A stretch of DNA of 64,000 bases from Paenibacillus tritici (GTDB taxonomy: Bacteria > Bacillota > Bacilli > Paenibacillales > Paenibacillaceae), in the NCBI RefSeq assembly GCF_013204885.1, contig NZ_JABMKX010000018.1:1-64000 (forward strand), given 5' to 3'. Every line of letters starts with the position of its first letter. Position 1 is the stretch's first letter. Below the pieces are notes generated by a model. It was not told the origin of the DNA, made no database searches, and worked only from the letters and a program-made list of their open reading frames with translations. The position numbers and the translations under genes are program-made. Of this stretch, positions 1 through 8,369 are shown one piece after another.

Positions 1-102
1 TTAACGTTCGCCGAGTTTGATCGGTTATTTACGCTGCAAAGGCTACCTGTGGAGTGGAAGATTTATTTAGCCCATGCTATTGATTTAATTACCAGAATAT
101 AG
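1..102 (+). CDS. C-terminal tail of a truncated upstream gene (possible)
   Basis: Frame 1 is open from the window edge to a TAG at 100-102 and encodes 33 residues that look protein-like (starts LTFAEFDRLF, ends AIDLITRI). No start is visible, so this would be the end of a gene lying to the left. I do not recognise the family. With only 34 codons the open frame could be chance. Confidence 0.35.
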   Translation, partial: LTFAEFDRLFTLQRLPVEWKIYLAHAIDLITRI

Positions 103-497
103 GTAATCAACAGGCTTAACGATTTTCCACTTGTTTCCCACTTAGTTGTTGGCGAATCGACCGGGCGATTAGAGTTGCGGCCGCCTGACGGCATATATCC
201 ACCTGGACGCGCCTGGATTGGGAGCGGGGCTGTGATTTGCTGCGTTTGCCTTAGATTTGCAGAAAAATCTGCTAAAATCACAGAAAAAGCGCAGAAAGGT
301 TTTTAAATATAGGCTTTTTCGTATAAGATGAAGGGATGAAGAAAAAAGTTGCCGTAATGACGCTGATGGAACGGCTGTACAGGTAGCAGTGGTGCAGTCC
401 GTACACCTTCATAATATATTTCTCGCGGAGAAGGATACAGTCTTCCGGACCGGAAGGGCTGGCTCTTTCTGTTTGCTCAAAAGAATGGAGATCATCA
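103..497. other. Intergenic region upstream of the SNF2 gene
   Basis: No convincing gene. It holds a short inverted repeat around 260-285 (GCAGA then TCTGC inside an A/T-rich stretch), which could be an operator or part of a promoter, and the leader of the helicase gene. Short open frames here run antisense or lack ribosome sites. Confidence 0.4.
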
Positions 498-3400
498 ATG
501 AATAAGCATCTGTATGCAATATGGTTAGGGGACGTTTTATTCTGCTTCTCGGGTGAAACCTCTGAGCCGAAGGTCGACGCATGGACACGCGTGATCAAAC
601 GGCTGGAGCTCCGCAGCGGCTGGCGTCCATTTGCGGGTGCTGCGCTGCGGCTGGCAGAGGTGAAATATCCTGTCGCCGCCGCTGTGGAAGGCAAGCCGGC
701 GCGGCGCGCACTGCCAGGGCGCACGCTCGAAGGGCTGGCGCTGACCCCGAAGGATGCCTTCGAGCTGCTCCTATCCTGGGATGAGCAGGCCAGCCGCGCC
801 CAAGGCATAGAGCCTGGGGGGGAGCTGCGGTACTGGTCCGCAGCCGCCCGGTTTGCGCTCGAACTAATGGGCAAGGGCGGAATTGTGCCCGGTGCCCAGC
901 CGCCGCGCAAGGTAGGCTCACGGCGTCGCGGCGGCGAGCAGGCGGCCGCTGTATGCTGGTCGCCTGCTTTTCGGGAAGAGGCGGACAAGGAATTCTTCCT
1001 GCAGATGGCGGCTTCCATGCCGGTGCTGGCCCTCGGCACTCATGTAGCTGAGGAAGGGGACTTGTCCTCGCGCGAGGAAGCGGGCGGATATGTGCTCTAT
1101 TCCTTCCTGCAGGCGGTCATGACCTCCGAGATCAAGAATGTGGTTGCAGCCCATGAGAGTGCGCTGGCGCCGTATAAGGCCAATTACCGCCGCGGCTATT
1201 CTCCGCTGACTGAGCTGTGGTGGAACAGTCTGCTTACCGGCAGCCGGGATATCCCTGTTCAGGGGACTCCGGCTGAGGTAACTGAGCTGCTGACCGTTGT
1301 GAACGATACGGCGGGCCATGAGGTGCCGCATTTCGAGACTGAGGAAGCCCGCAGCGGGCAGCTTAGTCTGGGCCTGCGGCTGGAGCCGCCGGCGGAGGAG
1401 AGCGAGCAGTGGCAGCTGACGTTCTGGGCGGAGAGCCGGGAGGAGGGGGAATTCTGGCTTCCGGCGGAAGCGGTCTGGAGCAGCCGGGAGCGGGAATTCA
1501 CCCTATGGGGCAAGCGCTACCGCAACATCCAGCAGCAGTTGCTTGCTGCGCTGGGACGGGCGGCGAAGAGTTCGCCGGACATTCAGCGTTCGCTGGCTGA
1601 ACCTGCTCCACGCGGGGTAGAGCTGTCCCCGGAGCGGCTATATTTCTTCCTGAAAGAGAGTGTGCAGCAGCTGCGTGAACGGGGAATTACAGTGCAGATG
1701 CCTTCACGCTGGAGCCGTGAAGGGCGGCGGCGGATTGGAATGAGAATGAAGATGCAGCCCCCGGTGGGCGGAACCGATGGTCCGGTCCAGTCTGCGCTGG
1801 GCATGGAGGAGCTGATCTCCTTCCGTATTGAGGCCTCACTGGGGGACTCGGACATCACTGAGGATGAGCTGAATGCCCTGGTGGAAGCGGGCGTACCTTT
1901 TGTACGCTTCCGGGGGGAATGGATTGAAGTGGACCCGAAGGAAGTGCGTCAGGTCCTGAGATACATTAAGCGTGGCGAGAGCGGGGAGATGACAGCAGCC
2001 GACTGGATGCGCCTGGAGGCTGAGGATGGCGATGACAGGCTGTGGAAAGGCATGTCGGTTACCGGCATGGAGACCTCCGGCCTGCTGGCCTCCCTCATGC
2101 ATGGCGATGTGCTGCGCGGGATGCCGATGCGTCCGGTACCGGAGGATCTGAACGGAACGCTGCGGCCTTATCAGGAGCGGGGCTATCAATGGCTGACGGC
2201 GCTCAGCAGCCTGGGCTTCGGGGTCTGTCTGGCCGATGATATGGGCCTTGGCAAAACCGTGCAGGTCATCACCTGCCTGCTGGACCGGGCGCTGAATGCA
2301 CCGCCGGGAGAGAAGCAGGAGCCTGTGCTGATCCTCTGCCCGACCTCACTGCTGGGGAACTGGCAGCGGGAACTACAGCGGTTTGCGCCTTCGCTTAGTG
2401 TGCATATTCATCATGGGGGACGGCGGGTGCGCGGCGAGGGCTTCACCGAGCTTGCGCTCAGCCATGAGATTGTGCTGACCACCTACCATCTGGCTGGCCG
2501 GGACAGCGAGGATCTGGCCGGGGTACGCTGGTCAACCGTTGTGCTGGACGAAGCCCAATATATCAAGAATCACCGCACCAAGCAGGCGCAGAGTGTGATG
2601 AAGCTAACTGCGCCGCACCGGATCGCAATGACAGGGACTCCGGTGGAGAACCGGCTGGGCGAGCTGTGGTCGATTTTCCACTTCCTCAACCCGGGTTATC
2701 TGGGGACCTACCATTCCTTCCGGCAGCGTTACGTATCGGGAGAAGGCGGCGAACGGCTGCGTGAGCTTCACCGTCTGGTCTCCCCCTTCCTGCTGCGGCG
2801 GCTCAAGAGTGACCCGGATATCTCCAAGGATCTGCCGGAGAAGCTTGAGCTGAAGTCTTATTGTCCGCTTACGGAGACGCAGGCCGCGCTCTATCAGGGA
2901 GTGGTGGATGAGATGCTCGGTGTCATCGGCGAGCGTTCCGGTATGGCCCGGCGCGGACTGGTGCTCTCTTCCCTGACCAAGCTGAAGCAGATCTGCGATC
3001 ATCCCCAGCTGTTCCGCAAGGATGAGGGACGGAGCCTGCGCAGTGAGCCTTCCGGCAAAATGGATGTCATGTTCGAGGTGCTGGACAGCATCTCCGAGCT
3101 GGGCGAATCTGCGCTGATCTTCACGCAGTATGTGGCGATGGGCGAGCTGCTCGTCAGCCGTCTGGCCCGAAGATACGGGCAGACGCCGCTGTTCCTGCAT
3201 GGCGGAATCCCGAAGCGCGAGCGTGACGAGATGGTGCATGCTTTTCAGGAGGGGGAAGGTCCTGCATTCTTCGTCCTGTCGCTCAAGGCGGGGGGCGTAG
3301 GCCTCAATCTGACAAGGGCCAATCATGTGCTCCATTATGACCGCTGGTGGAATCCGGCAGTTGAGAACCAGGCCACGGACCGTGCCTTCCGCATTGGGCA

Positions 3401-3587
3401 GCATAAGAATGTGCAGGTGCATAAGCTGATCTGCCAGGGGACGCTGGAGGAACGGATTGATGAGCTGATTGAACGCAAAAAAAGCCTGTCCGAGCAAGTG
3501 GTCGGCTCCGGCGAGAACTGGTTGACCGAGATGTCCAACCATGAGCTGAAAGAGCTGATTGAGCTGCAGGGCCAGGACTGGATGTAG
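498..3587 (+). CDS. SNF2-family DNA helicase/ATPase
   Basis: A 1029-residue Swi2/Snf2 ATPase, expected to use ATP to move along or remodel DNA-protein complexes in the cytoplasm. The C-terminal half carries the helicase motifs in order: motif I DDMGLGKT near residue 583, motif II DEAQ near 684, motif III TGTPVENRLGELWS, and motifs V/VI GGVGLNLTRANHV, RWWNP (about 949) and TDRAFRIGQ. The first ~550 residues match the general layout of bacterial SNF2 proteins with an N-terminal SNF2-associated region but show no catalytic motif I can name. All core motifs are intact, so it should be active. A gene of unknown function follows 39 bp downstream on the same strand. Bacillus subtilis YwqA is the nearest named relative I know; its role is not well defined. 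Confidence 0.93.
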   Translation: MNKHLYAIWLGDVLFCFSGETSEPKVDAWTRVIKRLELRSGWRPFAGAALRLAEVKYPVAAAVEGKPARRALPGRTLEGLALTPKDAFELLLSWDEQASRAQGIEPGGELRYWSAAARFALELMGKGGIVPGAQPPRKVGSRRRGGEQAAAVCWSPAFREEADKEFFLQMAASMPVLALGTHVAEEGDLSSREEAGGYVLYSFLQAVMTSEIKNVVAAHESALAPYKANYRRGYSPLTELWWNSLLTGSRDIPVQGTPAEVTELLTVVNDTAGHEVPHFETEEARSGQLSLGLRLEPPAEESEQWQLTFWAESREEGEFWLPAEAVWSSREREFTLWGKRYRNIQQQLLAALGRAAKSSPDIQRSLAEPAPRGVELSPERLYFFLKESVQQLRERGITVQMPSRWSREGRRRIGMRMKMQPPVGGTDGPVQSALGMEELISFRIEASLGDSDITEDELNALVEAGVPFVRFRGEWIEVDPKEVRQVLRYIKRGESGEMTAADWMRLEAEDGDDRLWKGMSVTGMETSGLLASLMHGDVLRGMPMRPVPEDLNGTLRPYQERGYQWLTALSSLGFGVCLADDMGLGKTVQVITCLLDRALNAPPGEKQEPVLILCPTSLLGNWQRELQRFAPSLSVHIHHGGRRVRGEGFTELALSHEIVLTTYHLAGRDSEDLAGVRWSTVVLDEAQYIKNHRTKQAQSVMKLTAPHRIAMTGTPVENRLGELWSIFHFLNPGYLGTYHSFRQRYVSGEGGERLRELHRLVSPFLLRRLKSDPDISKDLPEKLELKSYCPLTETQAALYQGVVDEMLGVIGERSGMARRGLVLSSLTKLKQICDHPQLFRKDEGRSLRSEPSGKMDVMFEVLDSISELGESALIFTQYVAMGELLVSRLARRYGQTPLFLHGGIPKRERDEMVHAFQEGEGPAFFVLSLKAGGVGLNLTRANHVLHYDRWWNPAVENQATDRAFRIGQHKNVQVHKLICQGTLEERIDELIERKKSLSEQVVGSGENWLTEMSNHELKELIELQGQDWM

Positions 3588-3626
3588 ATAGAATTAGATT
3601 GTAAGGAAGAAGGAGGGGGAGCATCT

Positions 3627-4415
3627 ATGAAAGAACTGCTGGAATTGCGGCTGGAGGTGCTGCCCGGATTGATCAAGGCTACCGGGAGTCTGGGGAGCCC
3701 GGCATCAGCCGGTGCAGACAGAGTTAACGGCAAAGCCGGGGCAACAACAGAAAAGCAGGTGCACCGGGAGGTGCTCACTCTGCATCTGCCGCAGTGGCTG
3801 CCCGCGCGGAAGAATGAAGTGCTGCTTCAGCTCTCCGCGCATCCGGGTGAATTGTATGATCTGCTGCAAGGCAGTCTTAACGGCGGGCTGGCAAGGCTTG
3901 ATGTGCTGCCTGCGGATGCCGAGCTGGAGCAGGCGGCTGATGAACAGGGGACGGGCCTGCTGCCCGCAGGAGAGGTGCTGCTTCGGATCAGGCAGCAGTT
4001 GGCGAAGGAGCCGCTGCTTGCGTTTGCCTTGCGCGGACTGTCCAAGGAGGAGCTGCTCACCGGCGTGTTCGCCCTCTGGGCGGAGCAGGAGAATGAGCGG
4101 ATTGAAGAAGAGGGCGCGCCTGCGCCTGTGTCGCTGGCCTCCGAGCTGGCCCGGCTGGAGCGTAAGGGTCCGGCCGTGTCCTCGGGAGAATGGCTGGCCG
4201 AGGCGGCTGCTGAAGGCTCGCTGCATCAGCCCGGGCCGCTGTTTCATGAGATCTCTTCCCGGCCGTTTCCGGCTATGCCTGAGGTGATAGAGCCGGAGGA
4301 GGACTGGAGCGCACTCCTGCCGCAGACCCCCAAGGCGCGTGAAGGGCTTGCTCTCTTGATGCGCCGGGTATCAGAGGCCGCTGCCGCACGTGCGGCGGGT
4401 CTGAATAAGCTGTAG
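3627..4415 (+). CDS. Hypothetical protein paired with the SNF2 helicase
   Basis: A 262-residue soluble protein starting at an ATG preceded by a strong AAGGAGG-type ribosome site (about 3606-3618). It is rich in Leu, Glu and Ala, with an acidic C-terminal third (PEVIEPEEDWSALLP) and no signal peptide or membrane segment. No Cys/His cluster is present, so it is not the SWIM zinc-finger partner seen beside some Bacillus SNF2 genes. The short gap to the helicase suggests one transcript and a related job, perhaps as an accessory subunit. I do not recognise the family. Its stop lies 25 bp before a 51-bp repeat array. Confidence 0.75.
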   Translation: MKELLELRLEVLPGLIKATGSLGSPASAGADRVNGKAGATTEKQVHREVLTLHLPQWLPARKNEVLLQLSAHPGELYDLLQGSLNGGLARLDVLPADAELEQAADEQGTGLLPAGEVLLRIRQQLAKEPLLAFALRGLSKEELLTGVFALWAEQENERIEEEGAPAPVSLASELARLERKGPAVSSGEWLAEAAAEGSLHQPGPLFHEISSRPFPAMPEVIEPEEDWSALLPQTPKAREGLALLMRRVSEAAAARAAGLNKL

Positions 4416-4440
4416 GCCGGGAGTCGACAGTATGGGGGGA

Positions 4441-4797
4441 ATCAAAGGGATAAATCCCTCTGATGTGGCCGAAAGTTGGCTGTATGGGAGAATGAAAGGG
4501 ATAAATCCCTCTGATGTGGCCGAAAGTTGGTTGCATGGGAGAATCAAGGGGATAAATCCCTCTGATGTGGCTGAAAGTTGGCTGTATGAGAGAATGAAAG
4601 GGATAAATCCCTCTGATGTGGCTGAAAGTTGGCTGTATGAGAGAATGAAAGGGATAAATCCCTCTGATGTGGCCGAAAGTTGGCTGTATGAGAGAATGAA
4701 AGGGATAAATCCCTCTGATGTGGCCGAAAGTTGGCTGTGTGAGAGAATGAAAGGGATAAATCCCCCTGATACCGCCAAAAGCAGGCGGGAAGCGTAA
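4441..4797. repeat. 51-bp tandem repeat array A plus A/B hybrid unit
   Basis: Six units begin at 4441, 4492, 4543, 4594, 4645 and 4696, each exactly 51 bp, nearly identical, with no indels. Each holds the perfect palindrome GGGATAAATCCC followed by TCTGATGTGGCC and AAAGTTGG. A seventh unit (4747-4797) keeps the A-type first half but has a B-type second half (CCAAAAGC...GGAAGCG). Because 51 is a multiple of 3, the + strand reads as a 17-residue peptide repeat (KGINPSDVAESWL). I think this is a by-product, since sister arrays elsewhere are not open frames and no ribosome site precedes it. Confidence 0.95.
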
Positions 4798-5168
4798 ATG
4801 AGGAGCAAAAGTGCACCTGAAACTACTAAAAGTCGACGGGAATCGTGAATGAGGAGCAAAAGTGCACCTGAATCTGCCAAAAGCCGGTCGGAGGTATGAA
4901 TGAGGAGCAGAAGTGCACCTAAATTTGCCAAAAGCCGGCCGGAAGCGTAAATGAGGAGCAGAAGTGCACCTGAAGCTACCAAAAGTCGGTCGGAAGCATG
5001 AATGAGGAGCAAAAGTGCACCTGAATCTGCCAAAAGCCGGCCGGAAGCGTAAATGAGGAGCAGAAGTGCACCTGAAGCTGCCGAAAGCAGGCGGGAAGCG
5101 TAAATGAGGAGCAAAAGTACACCTGAGTCTGCCAAAAGCAGGCCAGAAGCGTGAATGAGGAGTAGAAG
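4798..5168. repeat. 51-bp tandem repeat array B
   Basis: Seven full units start at 4798, 4849, 4900, 4951, 5002, 5053 and 5104, with a partial eighth at 5155. Each begins ATGAGGAGC, has a GTGCAC core in AAAGTGCACCTGAA, then CTGCCAAAAGCCGG (variable). The period is exactly 51 bp and in phase with array A. Units differ by about 5-10 substitutions, so this array looks older than A. On the minus strand two frames stay open through the array, giving long repetitive ORFs that are probably not genes. The IS3 remnant begins directly after the last partial unit. Confidence 0.95.
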
Positions 5169-5239
5169 TTCTGTCAGTGTTAATTGGAGACACCCGTTAA
5201 GAGATTAGGGATAATGAGATTAACGAGGAGGTTGCCCAC

Positions 5240-5527
5240 ATGAGTGAAATACGGAGAAGCTACAATGAAGAATATAAAATACAGACCGTAAAGTATATCC
5301 AGGAGCAAACCAAGACGGTGGCGGAACTCGCCCTGGAGCTGGACATTCCTGCCAAAACCCTGTACCAGTGGTTGGAGAAGTACCGGTCGTTCCAAAGTGA
5401 GTCCACCCCGGACAAAGTCAGAGAGCTGCAACGCCAGCTGAAGGAACGCGACCAGCAGTTGGCAGACCTGGAGGAATTGGCCATTCTAAAAAAAGCCGCG
5501 CACATCTTCAGCAACCCAAAGAACTGA
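5240..5527 (+). CDS. IS3-family transposase OrfA
   Basis: A 95-residue DNA-binding subunit with an N-terminal helix-turn-helix (YNEEYKIQTVKYIQ through AKTLYQWLEKY) and a coiled-coil/leucine-zipper segment (VRELQRQLKERDQQLADLEEL). Length and the ending near ILKKAA are typical. The run of seven A at 5488-5494, read CTA-AAA-AAA-G, is a classic -1 slippery site. It lies where the orfB frame (about 5491 onward) is open, so a fused OrfAB would have been made by frameshifting. The start is supported by AACGAGGAGG just upstream. Confidence 0.85.
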   Translation: MSEIRRSYNEEYKIQTVKYIQEQTKTVAELALELDIPAKTLYQWLEKYRSFQSESTPDKVRELQRQLKERDQQLADLEELAILKKAAHIFSNPKN

Positions 5528-5871
5528 GATTTCAGTTTGTCGAAGATCATCGCTCCAAGTTCCCAGTGGAGAAGATGTGCAGCGTCTTTCAGGTATCACG
5601 GAGCGGTTATTACAAATGGAGAACAGCAAAGCCCACCCCCCAGGCCATCCTCAAAGCGTTACTGCTTAAGCGGATCGCCTATCATTTTGATGCCTCCCAG
5701 GGTCGGTACGGTAGCCCCAAAATCACGATTCTCTTGGAGCGTGAGGGATACAAGATAAGCGAACGTACCATAGGAAAGTACATGAGAGAACTGGGCCTGC
5801 GCTCCTGTAACGCAAAAAGGGCACCTCAATCCACAAAAAAGGGGCAACATAACGGAAAAGAGGAGCATTAA
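5491..5871 (+). pseudogene. IS3-family transposase OrfB, truncated
   Basis: This is the frame entered by -1 slippage from orfA; an internal ATG at 5566 (MEKMCSVFQVSRSGYYKW) is the usual alternative start. It shows the HTH_21-type N-terminal region (GRYGSPKITILLEREGYKIS, then IGKYMRELGLRS) and stops at 5871. Normal OrfB proteins are about 280 residues with a DDE integrase core; here everything after roughly residue 100 is gone. The last codons run into an inverted repeat at 5856-5894, so the tail (KKGQHNGKEEH) is probably foreign to the original protein. Confidence 0.8.
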
Positions 5872-5894
5872 TGCTGCATAAATGCTCCTCTTTT
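5856..5894. terminator. Bidirectional hairpin at the IS/relP boundary
   Basis: Perfect 14-bp arms (AAAAGAGGAGCATT and its complement) with an 11-nt loop, flanked by A and T runs, so it can act as an intrinsic terminator in either direction. It lies 81 bp past the stop of the minus-strand alarmone synthetase and closes the truncated orfB. Confidence 0.65.
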
Positions 5895-5974
5895 CAACGA
5901 ATGCTACCCTAAGGCCTAAATATAAGAATTCACTGTCTCTGTACACTCATTATCCCTGTAATTATCGTTAATAC

Positions 5975-6697
5975 TTAAGGTTCATGAAGGGCGCTGCCTT
6001 CCGACAGCTCCAGAATCTCCCGCCGTAAGCGGAGCATCTTCTGATCCAGCTCATCGGCGGCGCGTGCAGCCTCCTTCAGCTCCTCGGCCACATGGGAAGG
6101 CAGCTGTTTGTCAAATTTATAATAGAGTATATGCTCCATGCTGGCCCAGAAATCCATCGCCAGCGTGCGCAGCTGCATTTCCGCCTTCACCCAGCGGGTA
6201 CCGTCCAGCAGCACCAGCGGAATCGCAACGATGAGGTGCAGGCTCTGGTAGCCGTTCGGCTTGGGGTGGGCGATATAATCCTTAATCTCCAGCACACGGA
6301 TATCCTCGCGGGCGCACAGGTGATCGACCAGCCGGTAGATATCCTTCACAAAAGCGCAGACAATCCGCATTCCCGCAATATCATGGATATGCTGCTCCAT
6401 ATTATCAAGGGTAAACTCATGGCCCTTGCGTTCCATTTTTTGCACAATGCTCTTCGGTTCCTTGATCCGCGACTTCACATGCTCGATAGGGCTGAAGCCG
6501 TCACGCACCTGCCATTCGGTCCGGATGATATCAATTTTATTCTCAAGCTCATTCAGAGCATGGCGGTAGAGCGCCGGCAAAGCCTTGAAATTCTCAATCT
6601 GCTTGGCGAAATCCTCGTTAATCTGCCACTTCTGCATATCCTTCACATGGACCTGCAACTTGTTCAATGTTACTTGTGTACTATCGTTTTCTTCCAC
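5975..6697 (-). CDS. relP: Small alarmone synthetase (RelP/YwaC type)
   Basis: A 240-residue single-domain (p)ppGpp synthetase that moves pyrophosphate from ATP to GDP or GTP. The RelA/SpoT synthetase fold is clear: SPIEHVKSRIKEPKSIVQKM, HIHDIAGMRIVCAFVKDIY, HPKPNGYQSLHL, KAEMQLRTLAMDFWASMEH. There is no HD hydrolase, TGS or ACT domain, as expected for a small alarmone synthetase. The spelling of these motifs is closer to B. subtilis YwaC (RelP) than to YjbM (RelQ). The start is GTG at 6697 with GGGAGAG upstream. The protein is about 30 residues longer than YwaC at its ends. It appears monocistronic. Confidence 0.9.
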   Translation of the reverse strand: MEENDSTQVTLNKLQVHVKDMQKWQINEDFAKQIENFKALPALYRHALNELENKIDIIRTEWQVRDGFSPIEHVKSRIKEPKSIVQKMERKGHEFTLDNMEQHIHDIAGMRIVCAFVKDIYRLVDHLCAREDIRVLEIKDYIAHPKPNGYQSLHLIVAIPLVLLDGTRWVKAEMQLRTLAMDFWASMEHILYYKFDKQLPSHVAEELKEAARAADELDQKMLRLRREILELSEGSALHEP

Positions 6698-6923
6698 TGA
6701 AACTCTCCCGGATTTAGTTATTTGTGACTGTAGACAATGAACGGATGACTACGGCAATCTCATACAGTACGCCTGCAGCTGATCTGATTCTATTTTAACC
6801 GATGTACAACCCCGGACGCAAAATAAAACCATAACCGGACGGAAGAGAAACATTCTGCGCTAAGCCGCGTATTAGCACAGTATAGGCATAATAGCGGCCG
6901 GGAGCGCGCAGAGGTGTTCAGTA

Positions 6924-7298
6924 TTATTTGTTGGTGGGAGAGCCGGAGCCATATCCTTCGTCCTGATAACCCGTATTCTCCAGCTTATGCAGGACGTTCA
7001 ATCCTTCAATCTGGCGGCGGGTCTCGTCGGTACCGTGATCGTGCAGATATTGGAACAGGCGGATGGTGGCGTCATCGAACTGCTCTGCGGCATCGTCATG
7101 ATCGGCAGATTTGTAGGGGACAAAAGCACGCCGGAAGGCATAGTCATCCCCGCTGGCCAGACCTGTGAGAAGATCCTGAAGCACGGTAAGCTCGTCACCG
7201 GACAGCAGAACCTCATACTCATTGGAGTCGCTTCGTTCTTCCTGGATCAGACCGTGATTCACAGAGACGAAATATCGGTTAAGGTTATCGTCAGGCAA
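6924..7298 (-). CDS. Conserved hypothetical protein, acidic
   Basis: A 124-residue acidic soluble protein with a TTG start at 7298 supported by GGAGGG six bases upstream. The sequence contains VSVNHGLIQEERSDSNEYEV, LSGDELTVLQDLLTGLASGD and YQDEGYGSGSPTNK. No signal peptide, membrane segment or metal motif is seen. I do not recognise a named domain. It is flanked by gaps of over 200 bp on both sides and looks monocistronic. Confidence 0.65.
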   Translation of the reverse strand: MPDDNLNRYFVSVNHGLIQEERSDSNEYEVLLSGDELTVLQDLLTGLASGDDYAFRRAFVPYKSADHDDAAEQFDDATIRLFQYLHDHGTDETRRQIEGLNVLHKLENTGYQDEGYGSGSPTNK

Positions 7299-7520
7299 AT
7301 GTATCCCTCCATTATTCGATAATGTACGACATGTCCCAATAGGATCGGACAGCCGCTTCTACTTGGTATTTACCACATGACGACAAATAATGAATCTATT
7401 CGGGACTTTTGGTATGATAGAGTCACGTTTCCAAGTGCTGCACGGAGCGATAAGTAAGAATGCAAGGGGTTATGCGGCTGCGAATCAGCCTATTCTCACT
7501 CTGGAGAAGGAGGAACTACA

Positions 7521-8333
7521 ATGAATTTTCTGCAACGCATTAAAGACGGTGCCAGCCGGGTGAGTGAAAAAGCGCAAAGCTCGGTGGAAGTGAGCAAGCT
7601 GAATGGGCAGATTTCGGACATTGAGCATGAGATGCAAATTGAATTTTTGAAAATGGGGAAGCTTTTCTACGAGGGATATCGTTCAAGGGATATGTCGGTG
7701 GCCGAAGGCCAGATGATCGAGCTGGCCCGGGGCTGTAATAAGCTGCAGGAGAAAATTGAGGGTGTGCGCTCAAGAATCGCCGAACTGAGGAATGAACGCC
7801 TGTGCACCTGCGGCAAGATCGTAGCGCTGGATGCCAATTTCTGTCCGCACTGCGGGCGCAAGCTGGAAGAAATCTCGCTGCGTAAGGAACCGGTTGTGGC
7901 TGCGGCCGCTACGGCACCTGCTGCACCTACGGTGACAGTGCATACTGTACATGAGCATGAAGATGAGGAAGATCAATACTACGGCGAAGAAGAGCTGACA
8001 GAAGCGGAACGGGAGCTGGCTAGAAGACCCGAAGCGCGAGTCCAGTATGCTGAGGTGCTGCCGGAGATTGAAGATGAGGAAGAACCGGAGGACTATGACG
8101 GAGGGATCGCGGGCTCTGACCGGAGCCGCCGGGAGGCCGATGAACTGGAACGTGAACGGGAGCGGCAACTCGAGCTGGACCGCCGGATCCGGGACTGGAA
8201 GGCCAGCGAGCCTGCTGAGGAGACAGTGGCCGTCGAAACGGATACACGGGAGATCGTGAAATGCCAGATTTGCCGCGCCGATCTGCCCAAAGGCTCCATG
8301 TGGTGCCCGCGCTGCGGCTCGGAACAAATATAG
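7521..8333 (+). CDS. Zinc-ribbon protein with coiled-coil N-terminus
   Basis: A 270-residue protein with two Cys clusters. The first is CTCGK...FCPHCG near residues 93-112; the second is CQICRADLPKGSMWCPRCG at the extreme C-terminus, a typical zinc ribbon. The first ~90 residues are helical and coiled-coil-like (SKLNGQISDIEHEMQIEF). The middle (about 140-235) is highly acidic and charged and likely disordered. The ATG at 7521 follows AGAAGGAGG. It heads a same-strand run with the TrmB-like regulator 36 bp downstream. Function unknown; a scaffold or nucleic-acid-binding role is only a guess. Confidence 0.8.
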   Translation: MNFLQRIKDGASRVSEKAQSSVEVSKLNGQISDIEHEMQIEFLKMGKLFYEGYRSRDMSVAEGQMIELARGCNKLQEKIEGVRSRIAELRNERLCTCGKIVALDANFCPHCGRKLEEISLRKEPVVAAAATAPAAPTVTVHTVHEHEDEEDQYYGEEELTEAERELARRPEARVQYAEVLPEIEDEEEPEDYDGGIAGSDRSRREADELERERERQLELDRRIRDWKASEPAEETVAVETDTREIVKCQICRADLPKGSMWCPRCGSEQI

Positions 8334-8369
8334 ACAGGGTTAGACAGACAGCTTAGGGGGACAACATAG

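Larger units (their letters stand above)
5205..5960 (+). mobile_element. IS3-family insertion sequence, internally deleted
   Basis: The element contains an intact orfA and the first ~125 codons of orfB; the DDE integrase domain is missing. A 12-bp inverted repeat AGGGATAATGAG (5207-5218, complement at 5946-5957) flanks the coding part and probably marks the terminal repeats, so the loss looks internal. Exact ends and target duplication could not be fixed by eye. It separates the 51-bp arrays from the alarmone synthetase gene. It cannot move on its own, but could be mobilised by a full-length relative if the ends are real. Confidence 0.75.

Noticed and set aside
260..285. LexA/SOS box near the SNF2 gene
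   Set aside because: The inverted repeat there does not match the Firmicute CGAAC-N4-GTTCG box.
2604..3542. Long minus-strand ORF inside the SNF2 gene
   Set aside because: Antisense shadow of a well-conserved coding frame.
4432..4797. Plus-strand ORF with a 17-residue KGINPSDVAESWL repeat
   Set aside because: Same reason; no ribosome site and no such frame in the related arrays B, C, D and E.
4441..5168. CRISPR array
   Set aside because: The units are contiguous 51-bp repeats with no unique spacers, and no cas genes are in the window.
4273..5193. Long minus-strand ORF (306 aa) through the 51-bp arrays, rich in RFRCTFAPHLRF-like repeats
   Set aside because: No ribosome site, begins outside the array by chance, and the repeats recur in non-coding settings elsewhere. 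The open frame follows from a period divisible by three.
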